A stretch of 64,000 bases of DNA from Macquaria australasica (Eukaryota > Chordata > Actinopteri > Centrarchiformes > Percichthyidae), in NCBI GenBank assembly GCA_005408345.1, contig SEMN01000343.1:480423-544422 (forward strand), in the 5' to 3' direction. This document shows, piece after piece, positions 11,297 through 20,544 of the stretch. A program made the translations under genes and the position numbers. Under the pieces are notes generated by a model. It was given only the letters and a program-made list of their open reading frames with translations. It searched no databases and had not been told where the DNA came from. Position 1 is the first letter of the stretch; each line of letters opens with the position of its first letter.

Positions 11297-11600
11297 CCTG
11301 GAACAAGTTGGATCGCTTTGCAGTGATCCTGCAGCATCATCCACAACTCACCAACCCCAGCTGATATGCATTGGTAATCTGAAGAGTACAACTAGTCAGT
11401 ACGTCATTGTTGCTAAGAATGACAAAGTAACTATTCCTCTGGATGATGGCCTGACGTGTGCTGTGGTGTGTAACTTGTCCTATCCAGCACCACTCAGCTC
11501 TGTCTTCACCTTCTTTGAGTACATTTACGATCTGCCGTTCTCCTCACAAAGAAAAACCAAAGTACTGGAGCTAATTTCACAGCTTAAAGCATGCAAGTAA
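11297..11600 (+). pseudogene. ORF1 terminal exon fragment of the transposon
   Basis: One frame stays open from 11298 to the TAA at 11598-11600, 100 codons without a methionine start, after the acceptor TTTAAG. It contains HQPQLICIGNLKS, VAKNDKVTIPL and NLSYPAPLSSVFTFFEYIYD, ending VLELISQLKACK. These blocks match the carboxy-terminal part of an uncharacterised ORF found with fish transposons, by recollection. Compared with that memory, the piece between LTCA and VCNLSYP looks shortened by several residues. The stop lies only 6 nt before the zinc-finger ATG of the next ORF. Confidence 0.45.
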
Positions 11601-11606
11601 AGCAAA

Positions 11607-11702
11607 ATGTTCACTTGTCCAAAATATGGAGAGTCTGTGTTCACAGAGGTGAGAAACCTCATTTGGCATCTTCGTGAAATACATTGCTTATCAGATGGAT
11701 AA
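11607..11702 (+). pseudogene. Broken N-terminal C2H2 finger of transposon ORF2
   Basis: An ATG at 11607 opens 31 codons up to a TAA at 11700. The peptide starts MFTCPKYGESVFTEV and ends in WHLREIHCL, the layout of a single C2H2 finger in which the second cysteine is tyrosine (CPKY). The frame then stops; the next 80 bases are degraded before the main ORF2 body at 11785. The finger would normally give sequence-specific DNA binding to the transposase. Confidence 0.45.
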
Positions 11703-11784
11703 AATATGTTCATTCTACACCATCAACGAACACTGTCTCAGTTCAACCCATTTACCAGAGAGAGGCATCAAACAATTTAGCTAA

Positions 11785-12741
11785 ACTAATGATCCCATCT
11801 CTGATGTTTTGGAGATGTCCAGTGATGCTGTAGATGTAGCATCAGAGTATAGAAAACGTGCTGATCTTGGTGACTGTGCAGCCTCTTTTGTGGCACAGAT
11901 GTATGCGTCGTCAAATGTGACTTTAACAGATGTGACAAGAGGTGTAAACTGTACAAAGGAGTTGCTTGAGAGAACTGTAGACAGTTTGCAACAGTCTACT
12001 GCTTCTTTGTTGAGTAGTTTGGATGTACCACAAGACAGTGAGGCTGTTCAAGTATTAATGAAGGAGTTTGAAAGTGCTAAACACATATTTGATGACGTGG
12101 ACACACAATATAAAATGAATAAGTACTTCAATGAGAAGTTTTCCCTTGTTAAACCACGAGACATTTTCCTGGGTCACAGGTCTGATACTGCCAGAAAGCA
12201 TGGTCAGATGAAGCAGGTTTTGGCAGCAGATACATGTCAGTACATATCGGTCATTGAAACTTTAAAGTTTCTATTCCAACATGACGAAATGCAGGACCTC
12301 TTTCTTCAGAATAAGAAAAGCACTGATGACAAAATGCGTGATTACCCTGATGCTCTTCAAATACAACTTTACTTTGATGACCTTGAAACAACAAATCCTT
12401 TGGGTTCCAAGACAAAAATACATAAGCTAGGAGCTGTGTATTTTACCTTGAAGAACTTGCCACCAGAGTTCAATTCCTCACTTGCAAATATTCACCTGTG
12501 TCTTCTGTTCAACTCAATTGACAGAGAGGTATATGGATTTGACAAGATTTTGCAACCACTTCTGGATGATTTAAGATTCTTTGAAATTTCTGGTCTAACA
12601 CTGGAGTTAAAAGGTCAAAGCCATCAGCTGTATGGTACAGTTTGCCTGTTAACAGCAGATAATTTGGTGATGCATTCACTTTGTGGATACCTTGAAAGTT
12701 AATCCACAAACAAATTCTGTCAGTTTTGCCTGATCGACTAA
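11785..12741 (+). pseudogene. Tnp2/CACTA-like transposase remnant (ORF2 body)
   Basis: The frame is open from 11785 (first ATG 11815) to a TAA at 12700-12702, about 300 codons. The C-terminal third carries the block order of Tnp2-type transposases: an Asp-bearing strand (QIQLYFDDLE), then NPLGSKTKIHKLGAVY, LKNLPPEFN, ILQPLLDDL and LLTADNLVMHSL. In Tnp2 the equivalents are YxDGxNPFG, YNLPP, LQPLxDEL and TxNDFPA, so three acidic positions of the RNase H-like core appear kept. Just past the stop the same frame reads KFCQFCLID and stops again, so a CxxC zinc-binding segment is cut off and the copy is dead. N-terminal residues (SFVAQMYASSNVT) match nothing I can name. The superfamily is inferred from block order; a KDZ-type relative is the alternative. 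Confidence 0.55.
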
Positions 12742-13187
12742 ACTGTAAATATGTTTTGCCCTTTGGATGCAACTACACAATTGTTAAATGTTTAAGGCAC
12801 TAAGATGACAATTGTTGCCAATTAGCTGTTTTATGTTTTTCATTGCCATGTGTTTTGTCTGGACATGTCTGTAAATTGAATTGCACTGTTTTTGGGGTTG
12901 TGGACATTTTAAGAATCCAAAAGTATTTACAAAGCAGAGTTCGAAAGTTATCCTGATAACTGGGAAAAAGATACAGCTATTTTGCAATATTGATGTGAGT
13001 CCTTAAACAAAAATAGTCTTGACATGAATTTTGTCATTCATATTGATAATTTGTTTAAATTGAATTAATACATTTTAATTTAGAAAGTACTGAACATTGT
13101 GTAAAATGGCTAATTTGTAATGATCTTACAATCTGCCAATATGATTTAATTGCATGATTTTTTGTGTGAAAGTCTAGAATGTAATGA

Positions 13188-13193
13188 AATAAA
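13188..13193 (+). terminator. AATAAA polyadenylation signal of the transposon
   Basis: AATAAA lies about 450 bases after the last coding remnant and is followed by T- and GT-rich sequence, a plausible 3-prime end for the element's transcript. Confidence 0.4.
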
Positions 13194-13289
13194 TTTACAT
13201 TAACAAATGTACATGTTTCTGTCTTGTTTGCACAAATGGAAATTGTTTACACATTACATGTTTTTAATCACAGTTTTAATTGCACACTA

Positions 13290-13490
13290 ATCCATCAAAA
13301 CATGTTTTAACGTCTTTGTGTCAAAACAACACATCTTTTTGTTGACCTATGTGACACAATACATGTGTTAAGGAACAGACACATTAGTTGTGTCAAATCT
13401 GACACAATGTGTGTTGTTCCCGAGCTGATTCAGCACGTGTTAAAATTGAACACATTATGTGTTGTATTTAACACATCTGTTCTAAGAGTG
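13290..13490 (+). repeat. Right terminus of the CACTA-like element
   Basis: The words TGTGTTAA/TTAACACA and GTGTCA/TGACACA recur in both orientations about ten times, ending TAACACATCTGTTCTAAGAG TG at 13490. Read from the outside the end is CACTCTTAGAA, fitting the CACT start of CACTA/EnSpm elements, whose ends carry clustered subterminal repeats. A matching left terminus was not found, so the element is truncated or worn on that side. Confidence 0.5.
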
Positions 13491-14763
13491 TACATCACAA
13501 TGAAGTATATATCATTTGAAGTCAGCCAGTTTTCTGATTTCTATAAGCACAGCTGCTGTAAACTGGCTAATGCTTTTAGCATCCCAGTTTCTGTGGCATC
13601 TGTTGGTTTCTTAATTTTTGATGGGCTTTAGGATCACCCTGACTGGCTTCATACATTGATTAGAAACTCTGAAACACAGACTAGCTCAGCCAAGAGTTGA
13701 GTTAGTTCATGAGGAGACACTGAAGGCGAGTTTCGAGACTCATTAGCAGAGTAGGCTGAAAGAGACAACTGAGGGGTCATGGGTATGTCTTATGACTGAT
13801 ACACTGGTCATTGCAAATGTAGCAAATTGATAAATGTTTACACCAGTGCAAATGCTGAAGGATAAATGACAAAGAGTATGATGAACTATTGAAATAATTA
13901 GCAAATAAAGATTAATATACAATTATACCTGCATTGACTTTTTAGAGATTGTCCTTACCAGAAAAACAACATCACTGGTTGTTAAAACAAACTATGTTTA
14001 CATTTTCCTGACAAGCAACCTTTAGGATCCCTGCGAAAATTGACTATGTTTACATGCACAAAATTCAGGTTTTTGCCATTATTTCGAAAAAGACGATATT
14101 CCTACTAAGCTGTTTACATTGCTAATGAAAATAAATATTCAATCATTCAGCCGTGCATTCTGTGTTTGACAGGGGTTGATGCCCTAACATGCCGTTTGTC
14201 ACGTCAAAATATGGAAAGTGGATAAAGTGGATGGCTGGCATTTTGCTTCTTTGCATCAAAATAGGATTTTTTCCAAAGTTTTCCACCGATGGCGGACTTA
14301 TTCGACCGTGCAAACTCAGCCTCCCTCTTTCGTTAGTTCAACCACCTTTTTGAAAAGGTTGGCATTGTGATATTTGTACATATTTGCCTCTTAGAAGCAA
14401 TAGCAGAAGTAACATAACATTGTAGCACCACAAAACCATTTAAGGAGGAAGTTGAGGTTGATGGTTTGATGGCTAAAAAGTCTCTGACTTGACACAAAAG
14501 ACTGCTATTCGCATACTACTAACAGTCAACGTTGACCATGATCGCTCCTTAACATTAAAAGAAGAGATTCAGGTGTATTATGCTAGAAGTCTTGTAACTT
14601 GTAGTCTTCAGCGCCAACCGATGCTGACTCAAGTGACATCACTTGAGGACATTTATCTGACTACACACAGCTCCATCTGGAGACACTAAAGGCTATAACT
14701 TTTTCCACATATGCAGTAGTACTCCCTAACTCCTAGTAGGGCGTGGGCTGACACTTGGCACAC
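13491..14763. other. No gene; old small-transposon texture
   Basis: The interval from about 14040 to 14480 (start GACTATGTTTACATGCAC) and the end near 14600-14700 (CTCCATCTGGAGACACTAAA) resemble worn fish dispersed repeats, but no matching termini or duplications were found. No coding evidence. Confidence 0.35.
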
Positions 14764-14803
14764 ATTTGAATCGGTTTCCCAAACAGCAAATCCCTTTTAC
14801 CGC

Positions 14804-14912
14804 CCCCCCGTCAGAAAGCGGCCCCTTTGTCATCCCCCCTTTGTCATCCCCCCCTGTCAGAAAGCGGCCCCTTTGTCATCCCCCCCCTGTCAGAAAGCAG
14901 CCCCTTTGTCAA
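14804..14912 (+). repeat. Short C-rich tandem repeat, about 34-bp unit
   Basis: GTCAGAAAGCGGCCCCTTTG followed by TCATCCCCCC occurs three times (14809, 14855, 14889) plus a partial TTTGTCATCCCCCC between the first two. The block is framed by two related words, TCGGTTTCCCAAACAGCAAA at 14771 and GCGGTTTCCCGAACGTCAAA at 14966. It marks the abrupt left edge of the GC-rich locus. Confidence 0.8.
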
Positions 14913-14994
14913 TTTGACAATTGTGAAACAAATACGTCCCCGTTTCTCAGCACGCCAAACATCAAGCGGTTTCCCGAACGTCAAAATCGCGAGG

Positions 14995-15783
14995 GATAGA
15001 GCAGCGTTCATGGCTCACTATGGACGTGATTCACTACCTCCAGAGATTTCAGGGGCTCATCAGCTTAGCCTTCCCGGCAGAGAGTGTGCGTTCCTCTGCG
15101 TAAAACTCGCTGAGCAACGGCCTATGGAGGACCGTGATTTTTATTTTATTTTAAATTTAATTCAGCAGGGGGGGAGAGCTTCAGTGTTATGCGCAAAGGA
15201 TAGAGCAGTGTTCATGGCTCACTATGGAGCTGGCTGTGGATGTGATTCACTACTTCCAGAGATTTCAGGAGCTCATCAGCTTAGCCTTCCCGGCAGAGAG
15301 TGTGCGTTCCTCTGCGTAAAACTCGCTGAGCAACGGCCTATGGAGGACCGTGATTTTTATTTTATTTTAAATTTAATTCAGCAGGGGGGGAGAGCTTCAG
15401 TGTTATGCGCAAAGGATAGAGCAGTGTTCATGGCTCACTATGGACGTGATTCACTACCTCCAGAGATTCCAGGGGCTCATCAGCTTAGCCTTCCCGGCAG
15501 AGAGTGTGCGTTCCTCTGCGTAAAACTCGCTGAGCAACGGCCTATGGAGGACCGTGATTTTTATTTTATTTTAAATTTAATTCAGCAGGGGGGGAGAGCT
15601 TCAGTGTTATGCGCAAAGGATAGAGCAGTGTTCATGGCTCACTATGGAGCTGGCTGTGGACGTGATTCACTACCTCCAGAGATTTCAGGGGCTCATCAGC
15701 TTAGCCTTTCCGGCAGAGAGTGTGCGTTCCTCTGCGTAAAACTCGCCGAGCAACGGCCTATGGAGGACCGTGATATTTGATTT
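14995..15783 (+). repeat. Higher-order tandem array, alternating 204- and 216-bp units
   Basis: The word GATAGAGCAG begins units at 14995, 15199, 15415 and 15619, giving lengths 204, 216, 204 and a fourth cut at about 15783. Units 2 and 4 share a 12-bp insertion (GCTGGCTGTGGA region) absent from 1 and 3, so the array is two copies of a 420-bp dimer that differ at only a few bases. Both lengths are multiples of three, so one plus-strand frame (14827-15780) stays open across the array; the peptide simply repeats and matches no family I know. A second frame in every unit reads MDVIHYLQRFQGLISL. The array lies beyond the 3-prime end of the minus-strand recombinase gene. Confidence 0.9.
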
Positions 15784-15796
15784 AATACGGTGCCCT

Positions 15797-15892
15797 GGAA
15801 CTGGCTGATGGGCAGAGGGGCCCGTGTGTCACGGGCTCACCCCGGTCTCATGGAATTGGCTGACGCGCAGAGGGGCCCGTGCATCACGGGCT
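15797..15892 (+). repeat. Two 55-bp repeats, each with a 7-bp dyad
   Basis: Starts at 15797 and 15852 share GGAAYTGGCTGAYGSGCAGA and GGGGCCCGTG. Each contains GCCCGTG-NNN-CACGGGC; the stem is identical in both copies while the 3-base loop differs (TGT and CAT). Confidence 0.75.
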
Positions 15893-15973
15893 ATGAACGC
15901 GCTTCACAGCCTCCAGAGATGTCAGCTGCGCTTTAGCAGAGACAGCCCGGCAGACAGTGCGTCTCCCATGCGG
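15891..15973 (+). repeat. Fifth, divergent unit of the adjacent array
   Basis: This segment aligns without large gaps to the CTATGGACGTGATTCACTAC part of the array units, at roughly three matches in four, and keeps the same methionine frame (MNALHSLQRCQ against MDVIHYLQRFQ). Here the frame stays open to 16279 (start of this segment's ATG at 15893) and includes a hydrophobic run (LFILIPLFLCIIIAA). Whether it is expressed is unknown; it overlaps the antisense 3-prime UTR of the recombinase gene. Confidence 0.55.
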
Positions 15974-16056
15974 AGGGCGGGTGAAGTGAGTAAGCAGGAC
16001 ACCGACCAAACGGTTTATAAGATTTACTACGACAACAGCGGCAAAAGCAAACGAAC

Positions 16057-16080
16057 TTTATTCATTTTAATTCCTTTATT
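16057..16080 (-). terminator. Two AATAAA polyadenylation signals for the recombinase gene
   Basis: On the minus strand AATAAA occurs at 16080-16075 and 16062-16057, about 265-285 bases after the stop codon at 16343. This gives a short 3-prime UTR that ends near 16040, before the tandem array. Confidence 0.5.
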
Positions 16081-16342
16081 TTTGTGTATCATTATTGCCG
16101 CTAGAGTCTTTTTTTTCAGCCCCGAGCGCTGCTCTCCTGGTCCCGCGGGACCGGACAGCTGGTCCGTGGGCAGCTTTCAGTCTGTCGCCCAAGGGGCTGA
16201 TGAGTACCACCGCCTTCTTGCACCGCTCCGTGGCTCTCCTTGTCGGCGTCTGGTGAGGAAACAAACACATACCCAGTGAGAGAAGCATCAAGATCGGCCA
16301 GGCCTCCACTTTATATACGGGACAAAATAATTTAAAATACGG

Positions 16343-18659
16343 TTAAAAATAGACGATGCCTACGCTCTCTGTCCCGGGGGTCACGGAGGTGGAGGCAGCG
16401 GGGGGGCTGCTGGATGATGTGGCCTCTTCGAAACGACGGCGCATCTGCCTGGACTGCGCAACATCCAGGTTTAGAGCGTAAAACTTGTCCGCGGTGGAGG
16501 TGTTATGGCACATGAATGTAGCCATCTTGTCTCTGACCTCTGCCGAATGTACATTCTTGGCCTGCGAGACGGTGGTGGAGGAGAGGGACTCGTAAAGATC
16601 GCTACTGCCGGCAAAGGTTAAACTGAGGTGGGCACCGCCGTGGTGCAGTGCGACTCACGTGTGCGGAGACGGCGGTCCTGAGGTCGATGAAGCTGGGCTT
16701 TCCCGGCAATCCCATCTCCGCCCAGGCACCCTGCATGTATCGAACGAGATTCCGTGCCGGCCCTATTCCAGCCGCAAACAACACGCGATCAGACGTGGGT
16801 CTGCAGCGCTCGCGCAGCTCCAGCCACGTCTCCAGCCACTCGTATTCTTCGGGCCGGAAAAAAATCTGGGCCGCCCCGAAGTCCCTGCTGGTCTTGTGGT
16901 TGCTGACCTGCAATGCGGAGGGGGGGGGGGGGAAATACATTAAATTAAATTAAAAAAACAAAAAAACACTCATTTAGACGCCCCGTCAGATCGAACTCAA
17001 ATTTCGGGCACACGTCAGCGGAGACCCCTGTACTTACCGAGACCACAAAGCCCTCGGCGGACCGGTCGCCGGTGGTCTTCGCTGCTTCCACTTCCTCCAC
17101 CGTCATGTTGGTCAGGACTCCGGGACGGTGCCCGTAGATGCATGCCACAAACGCGGAGAAGTATCCGTAGAAGCTATACCTCAGCGCTTGTGAGCCGTTC
17201 TTCTTCATTTCATCTGAGCAGAGGACACGCCAAAAGTAAGCCACCTCAGAGATGCATTTACCCGCCCGCCCGGGCTAAACAGCCGGTTACATACCCAGCA
17301 GTGCGGGGATTCGTGCCCCAGCCGTGTCCCGGCACTTTTTCAGCCTATCCCTGGAGACGACCTTCGCCATCTTCTCCGCCTTCACCTGCATTTGGTGCAG
17401 GACCACCTTTTTTGTGATGTTGGTGAGGGCCGATTTGACGTCTCTCACCACGCCAGTCAGCTGGGCCTGGGACAGGCGGCAGAGGGGAGGGGGGGTCTCC
17501 TTCATATATTGGAGGAATTGGTACACGTTTCTCATATAAAAGTTCGCCGTTGTCACCGCCTTGCCCGTAGTCAGGAGATGGGAGGACCATCTGTTAAATT
17601 AAAAAGAAAAAAAAGCACAAAGCACAAGGTCAGGGACCACGGGCCGGGCAGCAACCCGAGAAATGATTATGAAAGCCGGTCACACTCACTCACTTTCTGA
17701 TCTGGGCCCCGTCATCCAGAAACATCCAGCTGCGTAGGTTGCGTTTTCCCGTGGCCATGAAATAAACAAAAGACTTCACGCGGCTCACCTTGGAGTAGGC
17801 GTTTTCGAGATGCTTGGTAGAAGGGCAGATTCCCTCCTGGTAATGTTGGTAATCCTCCAAGTAACTCGCAATGTATTTGGGGAAGATCAGATGGCGCAGA
17901 CCCGGCATTCTTCCACTACTTTGGATAAGCCCGCGCACGACTCCTTCCTTCGGTCTTTTGGTCAGCGATGGCCCGCTGTAATCCCCCTCACCCGATCCTT
18001 CCTCCTCCTCCACCACCAACACAGCCCGTTCCTCCTCTGCGGCCCGGTCCCCCTCCTCCTCCTCCTCCTCATCATCCGCCGCCCCCTGCAGCAGATCCGT
18101 CCGCTCTGTCACCACGCCGGACTCGGGCGTTCTGCGACCGGAGACGGCCTGACAGCCGCCTGTATTTTTTCCGGAGGTCGGCCAGTTCCATAACCAGCCT
18201 CTGGTTCTTCCTCCACCTCTCCGTGCATCCCGGGTCGCTGCACGTGGGCGGCCGCGGCTCTTCCTGCACCCGGCATGCCAAACGCGCGTCATCGCCCTCC
18301 TCTCGTGCCACCAGGTCCAAGCCGGAGACCATGGCAGGTGAGGGGGTTTTGGCACGGAGCGCAGCCAGGAGGGCGATAGTTTTATTGCTCCTTACCCTAT
18401 TTAAGTGGACCTCCACCTCTTCTTTGCTGAGCTCCGGGTGGCTTTCCCTCAGGTGCCTGTCCAGTCTCGTGCTTTTGTACGCGCATCCAGAAACCGGACA
18501 GGCAAGGTCCCTGATGTTTACCCTTCGGGCGGCGTGGTTTAGGAGAATCCTCCGCTCATCCAGGTTCGCCACATTGTGTGTCCGTCTGAAGTGATTGGAC
18601 AGTGTCGCAAAAGCCTTGAAACAGAGAGGGCAGGTGGAGGACTTCTTTGGAAGTGTCAT
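16343..18659 (-). CDS. Zinc-finger tyrosine recombinase, Crypton-like, five coding exons
   Basis: Coding exons (minus): 18659-17694, 17590-17295, 17213-17038, 16907-16659, 16561-16343. All four introns (81-130 bp) are GT-AG with matching phases; for example AGA-AA|A-TGG joins across the first. The product is about 634 residues once one frame change in exon 1 is allowed. Fingers: C10-x2-C13-x9-H23-x4-H28 and C54-x4-C59-x9-H69-x4-H74, then C129, C140, C145, a Leu/Arg-rich helix and an acidic run (DDEEEEEEGD). The rest is a tyrosine-recombinase fold: box I Arg in YGHRPGVLTNM (17125-17127), the hairpin Lys in SNHKTS (16893-16895), box II Arg in FIDLRTAV (16677-16679), then MCHNTSTADKFY with His (16505-16507) and nucleophile Tyr (16478-16480) nine residues apart, as in phage integrases. 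The box II His (HxxR) is Ile. Such enzymes cut and rejoin DNA through a Tyr-DNA bond. An acceptor (TTCTTCAG, 18662) directly before the ATG implies a 5-prime UTR exon. I infer a Crypton-like or domesticated gene; the exact family is unconfirmed. Confidence 0.75.
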
Positions 18660-18747
18660 TGCTGAAGAAAAAAAAAAAAGCGATTAGACCGCTGTGATAA
18701 ACGTGCAATTTCCCATCGAAATCGGGGAGAAGAGAAACACAACCTAC

Positions 18748-18813
18748 CTCCAGCGTGTTCTGATAAGATAATAATGATAAGATGACGTAGAGACTGTTAC
18801 CATAGTAGAACAT
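18748..18813 (-). promoter_or_regulatory. Candidate 5-prime UTR exon end with upstream ORF
   Basis: A donor GAG|GTAGGT at 18747 pairs well with the acceptor at 18663-18662, giving an 86-bp intron like the gene's others. If used, an ATG at 18813 reads 22 codons to the exon end, then CAA and TGA; that TGA (18658-18656) overlaps the main ATG (18659-18657) as ATGA. The transcription start is not visible. Confidence 0.35.
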
Positions 18814-18879
18814 AGACCATTGTTGCCTTCTCCATCCTCTCTTTCCAACCTGTAGAATAGGACACGCCCACTGACATCA

Positions 18880-19080
18880 CGGTTTGCACTTCAGGTCAAG
18901 GAAAACCTGCTATTTTTCACGTTCCGAACCAATTTATTTTTGGTTGAAATGCGCCGAATGGTTCAAAATTAGAAATTAGGTAAGCGAACCAAATCGGAAC
19001 CCGTTCCATGTTGGTGGAAAAGGGGTATGAATGGAGGGACAGAGAGGAAGAAAGAGCAAAAACGCGACTGAGGCAGATGT
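18880..19080. repeat. Probable worn hAT-type fragment
   Basis: GTTCCGAACCAATTTATTTT near 18919 and GAACCAAATCGGAACCCGTT near 18984 form a loose inverted pair of GGTTCGGTT-type words typical of fish hAT ends. Borders and target duplication were not found. Confidence 0.3.
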
Positions 19081-20200
19081 TGTGACAATGATAAAATTGA
19101 TTACACAAAAGTAATAATCAAATTGATGAGCATTTACAGATCACTGTGTAAAAACCACATAATCAGTGAAACTGGCTCACAACCAAATGAACAATGTCTT
19201 ATTACTAGATTCCATCTCTCACGTTATTTTTTAGCTCCACCTTCCTCAGATCACTCTAGAAAAACGTGTCCACTGGTCTGTATGTATGAGGTGAGCATAT
19301 TCTCTCATTCTTTTAGAAAGAGACATGTTCCATTCTCTTTATTTGGTCAGAAAAATAATAACAAGAACATTATTTTTCAAAAGCTTTTATCCTGTAACCC
19401 GTTTCCACTTTTATTGTTTTACTTATTTTATTTTTACTTATAAACTTGTTTCTACAGTTTTGTATCAACCTTTTTATATTCTATTTGAGTGCTTCTATTC
19501 AGTTTCTCCCTACTGACTGTGACTCTAATTTCACTTGTGGCTCAATAGTTTCCTCTTACTTTGCACTTTTTAATATGTGTTTCACACATGATATCACAGA
19601 TATCCAAAATTATGTGAAATAACTTGATATTTTTAGAAAACTGTCCTAACATTCACTATGTTAAGTGATGTGTTTTCTTCTCTCCTGTTTGTCAAGGTTA
19701 GTGCTGCTTCTCCAAGTGATAATCTACAAATCCATAAAGTGCTGAGTAGTGAAATACATTACTAATCATCAACAGCACTCATTGAAATAAGTCAGCAATC
19801 TCCAGGGCCTTGTGAGATAAGCTTTCAAACAATTAGTGCTATTACAAGACTAATATACAGGAGGAATACCAAGCTAAGCAGATGGAGGGAACATCAAAGC
19901 AGAGAGAGAACGCAGTCAGTGACAGCAAACTTTCTGCTTTACTGAAGCTTCCAGGAGAGACTCAACAACACTAACATCAATTGACTCTACCAGTGTCTAT
20001 CTGAAAGTCTGTGGTTTTAACCTGGTGTTACTTCTTTCACTTTGATACAATTTATAATGAAAAAATAATTATATAATTACTTAATTACACGTATATATTT
20101 CTCACTTACCTCTAGTGGTATCTCTCAATGCAGATCATGGTTTTATTTGACCAGGTTTTGATTAATAGAAGAAATTTTCACACACTTAGATCTATGCAAT
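19081..20200. other. No gene seen
   Basis: AT-rich sequence with T-rich tracts. The open frames at 19123-19516 are hydrophobic, T-driven translations with no domain. Confidence 0.5.
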
Positions 20201-20229
20201 GTTTCACTTTATTTTGAGACCTTCATCAG
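20201..20229 (-). ncRNA. Decayed hammerhead-ribozyme-like core of a Penelope-like element
   Basis: The minus strand reads CTGATGA, 17 intervening bases, then GAAAC, the conserved hammerhead core order. The intervening part does not make a good stem II, so catalysis is unlikely. Penelope-like elements carry such motifs in their terminal repeats, sometimes inverted relative to the coding part; here the coding remnant downstream is on the plus strand. Confidence 0.35.
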
Positions 20230-20544
20230 AACATACCTGATTCAAGAATACACAGGCAGGTAAAAATAACCAACCACATGTACACTGTGGTGGTAGAAGC
20301 TCCACCTCTTGGGAACGGTAGGTTTTTAAATACTGGATGGAGTACTGTGAGGCATACAGATTGAAGCCATATATGTTATATAATACAAAAAGGGGTGGAA
20401 CACAGTTAATATATTAAAAAACATACAACATATACAAACAGGAAGCAGCTTATAGTAGTACCATACAATTTCATCAGATAATAAATGGGGTTTTGAGAGG
20501 GATCAGGCTTGAGCCATCATTAATCAGAGATCCCCAGATCTATA

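Noticed and set aside
14827..15780. 317-codon open frame over the tandem array as a real protein
   Set aside because: Openness follows from units divisible by three with no stop; the peptide has no known domain and a start in C-rich repeat. Kept as a repeat with the possibility noted.
16945..17244. Single-exon reading of the box I segment with its N-terminal MAYFWRVL
   Set aside because: The acceptor at 17214 and phase agreement show that the real exon begins at 17213; the upstream residues are intron.
16602..18594. Plus-strand Pro/Ser/Arg-rich open frames across the GC-rich locus
   Set aside because: They are antisense shadows of the recombinase exons; high GC removes stops.
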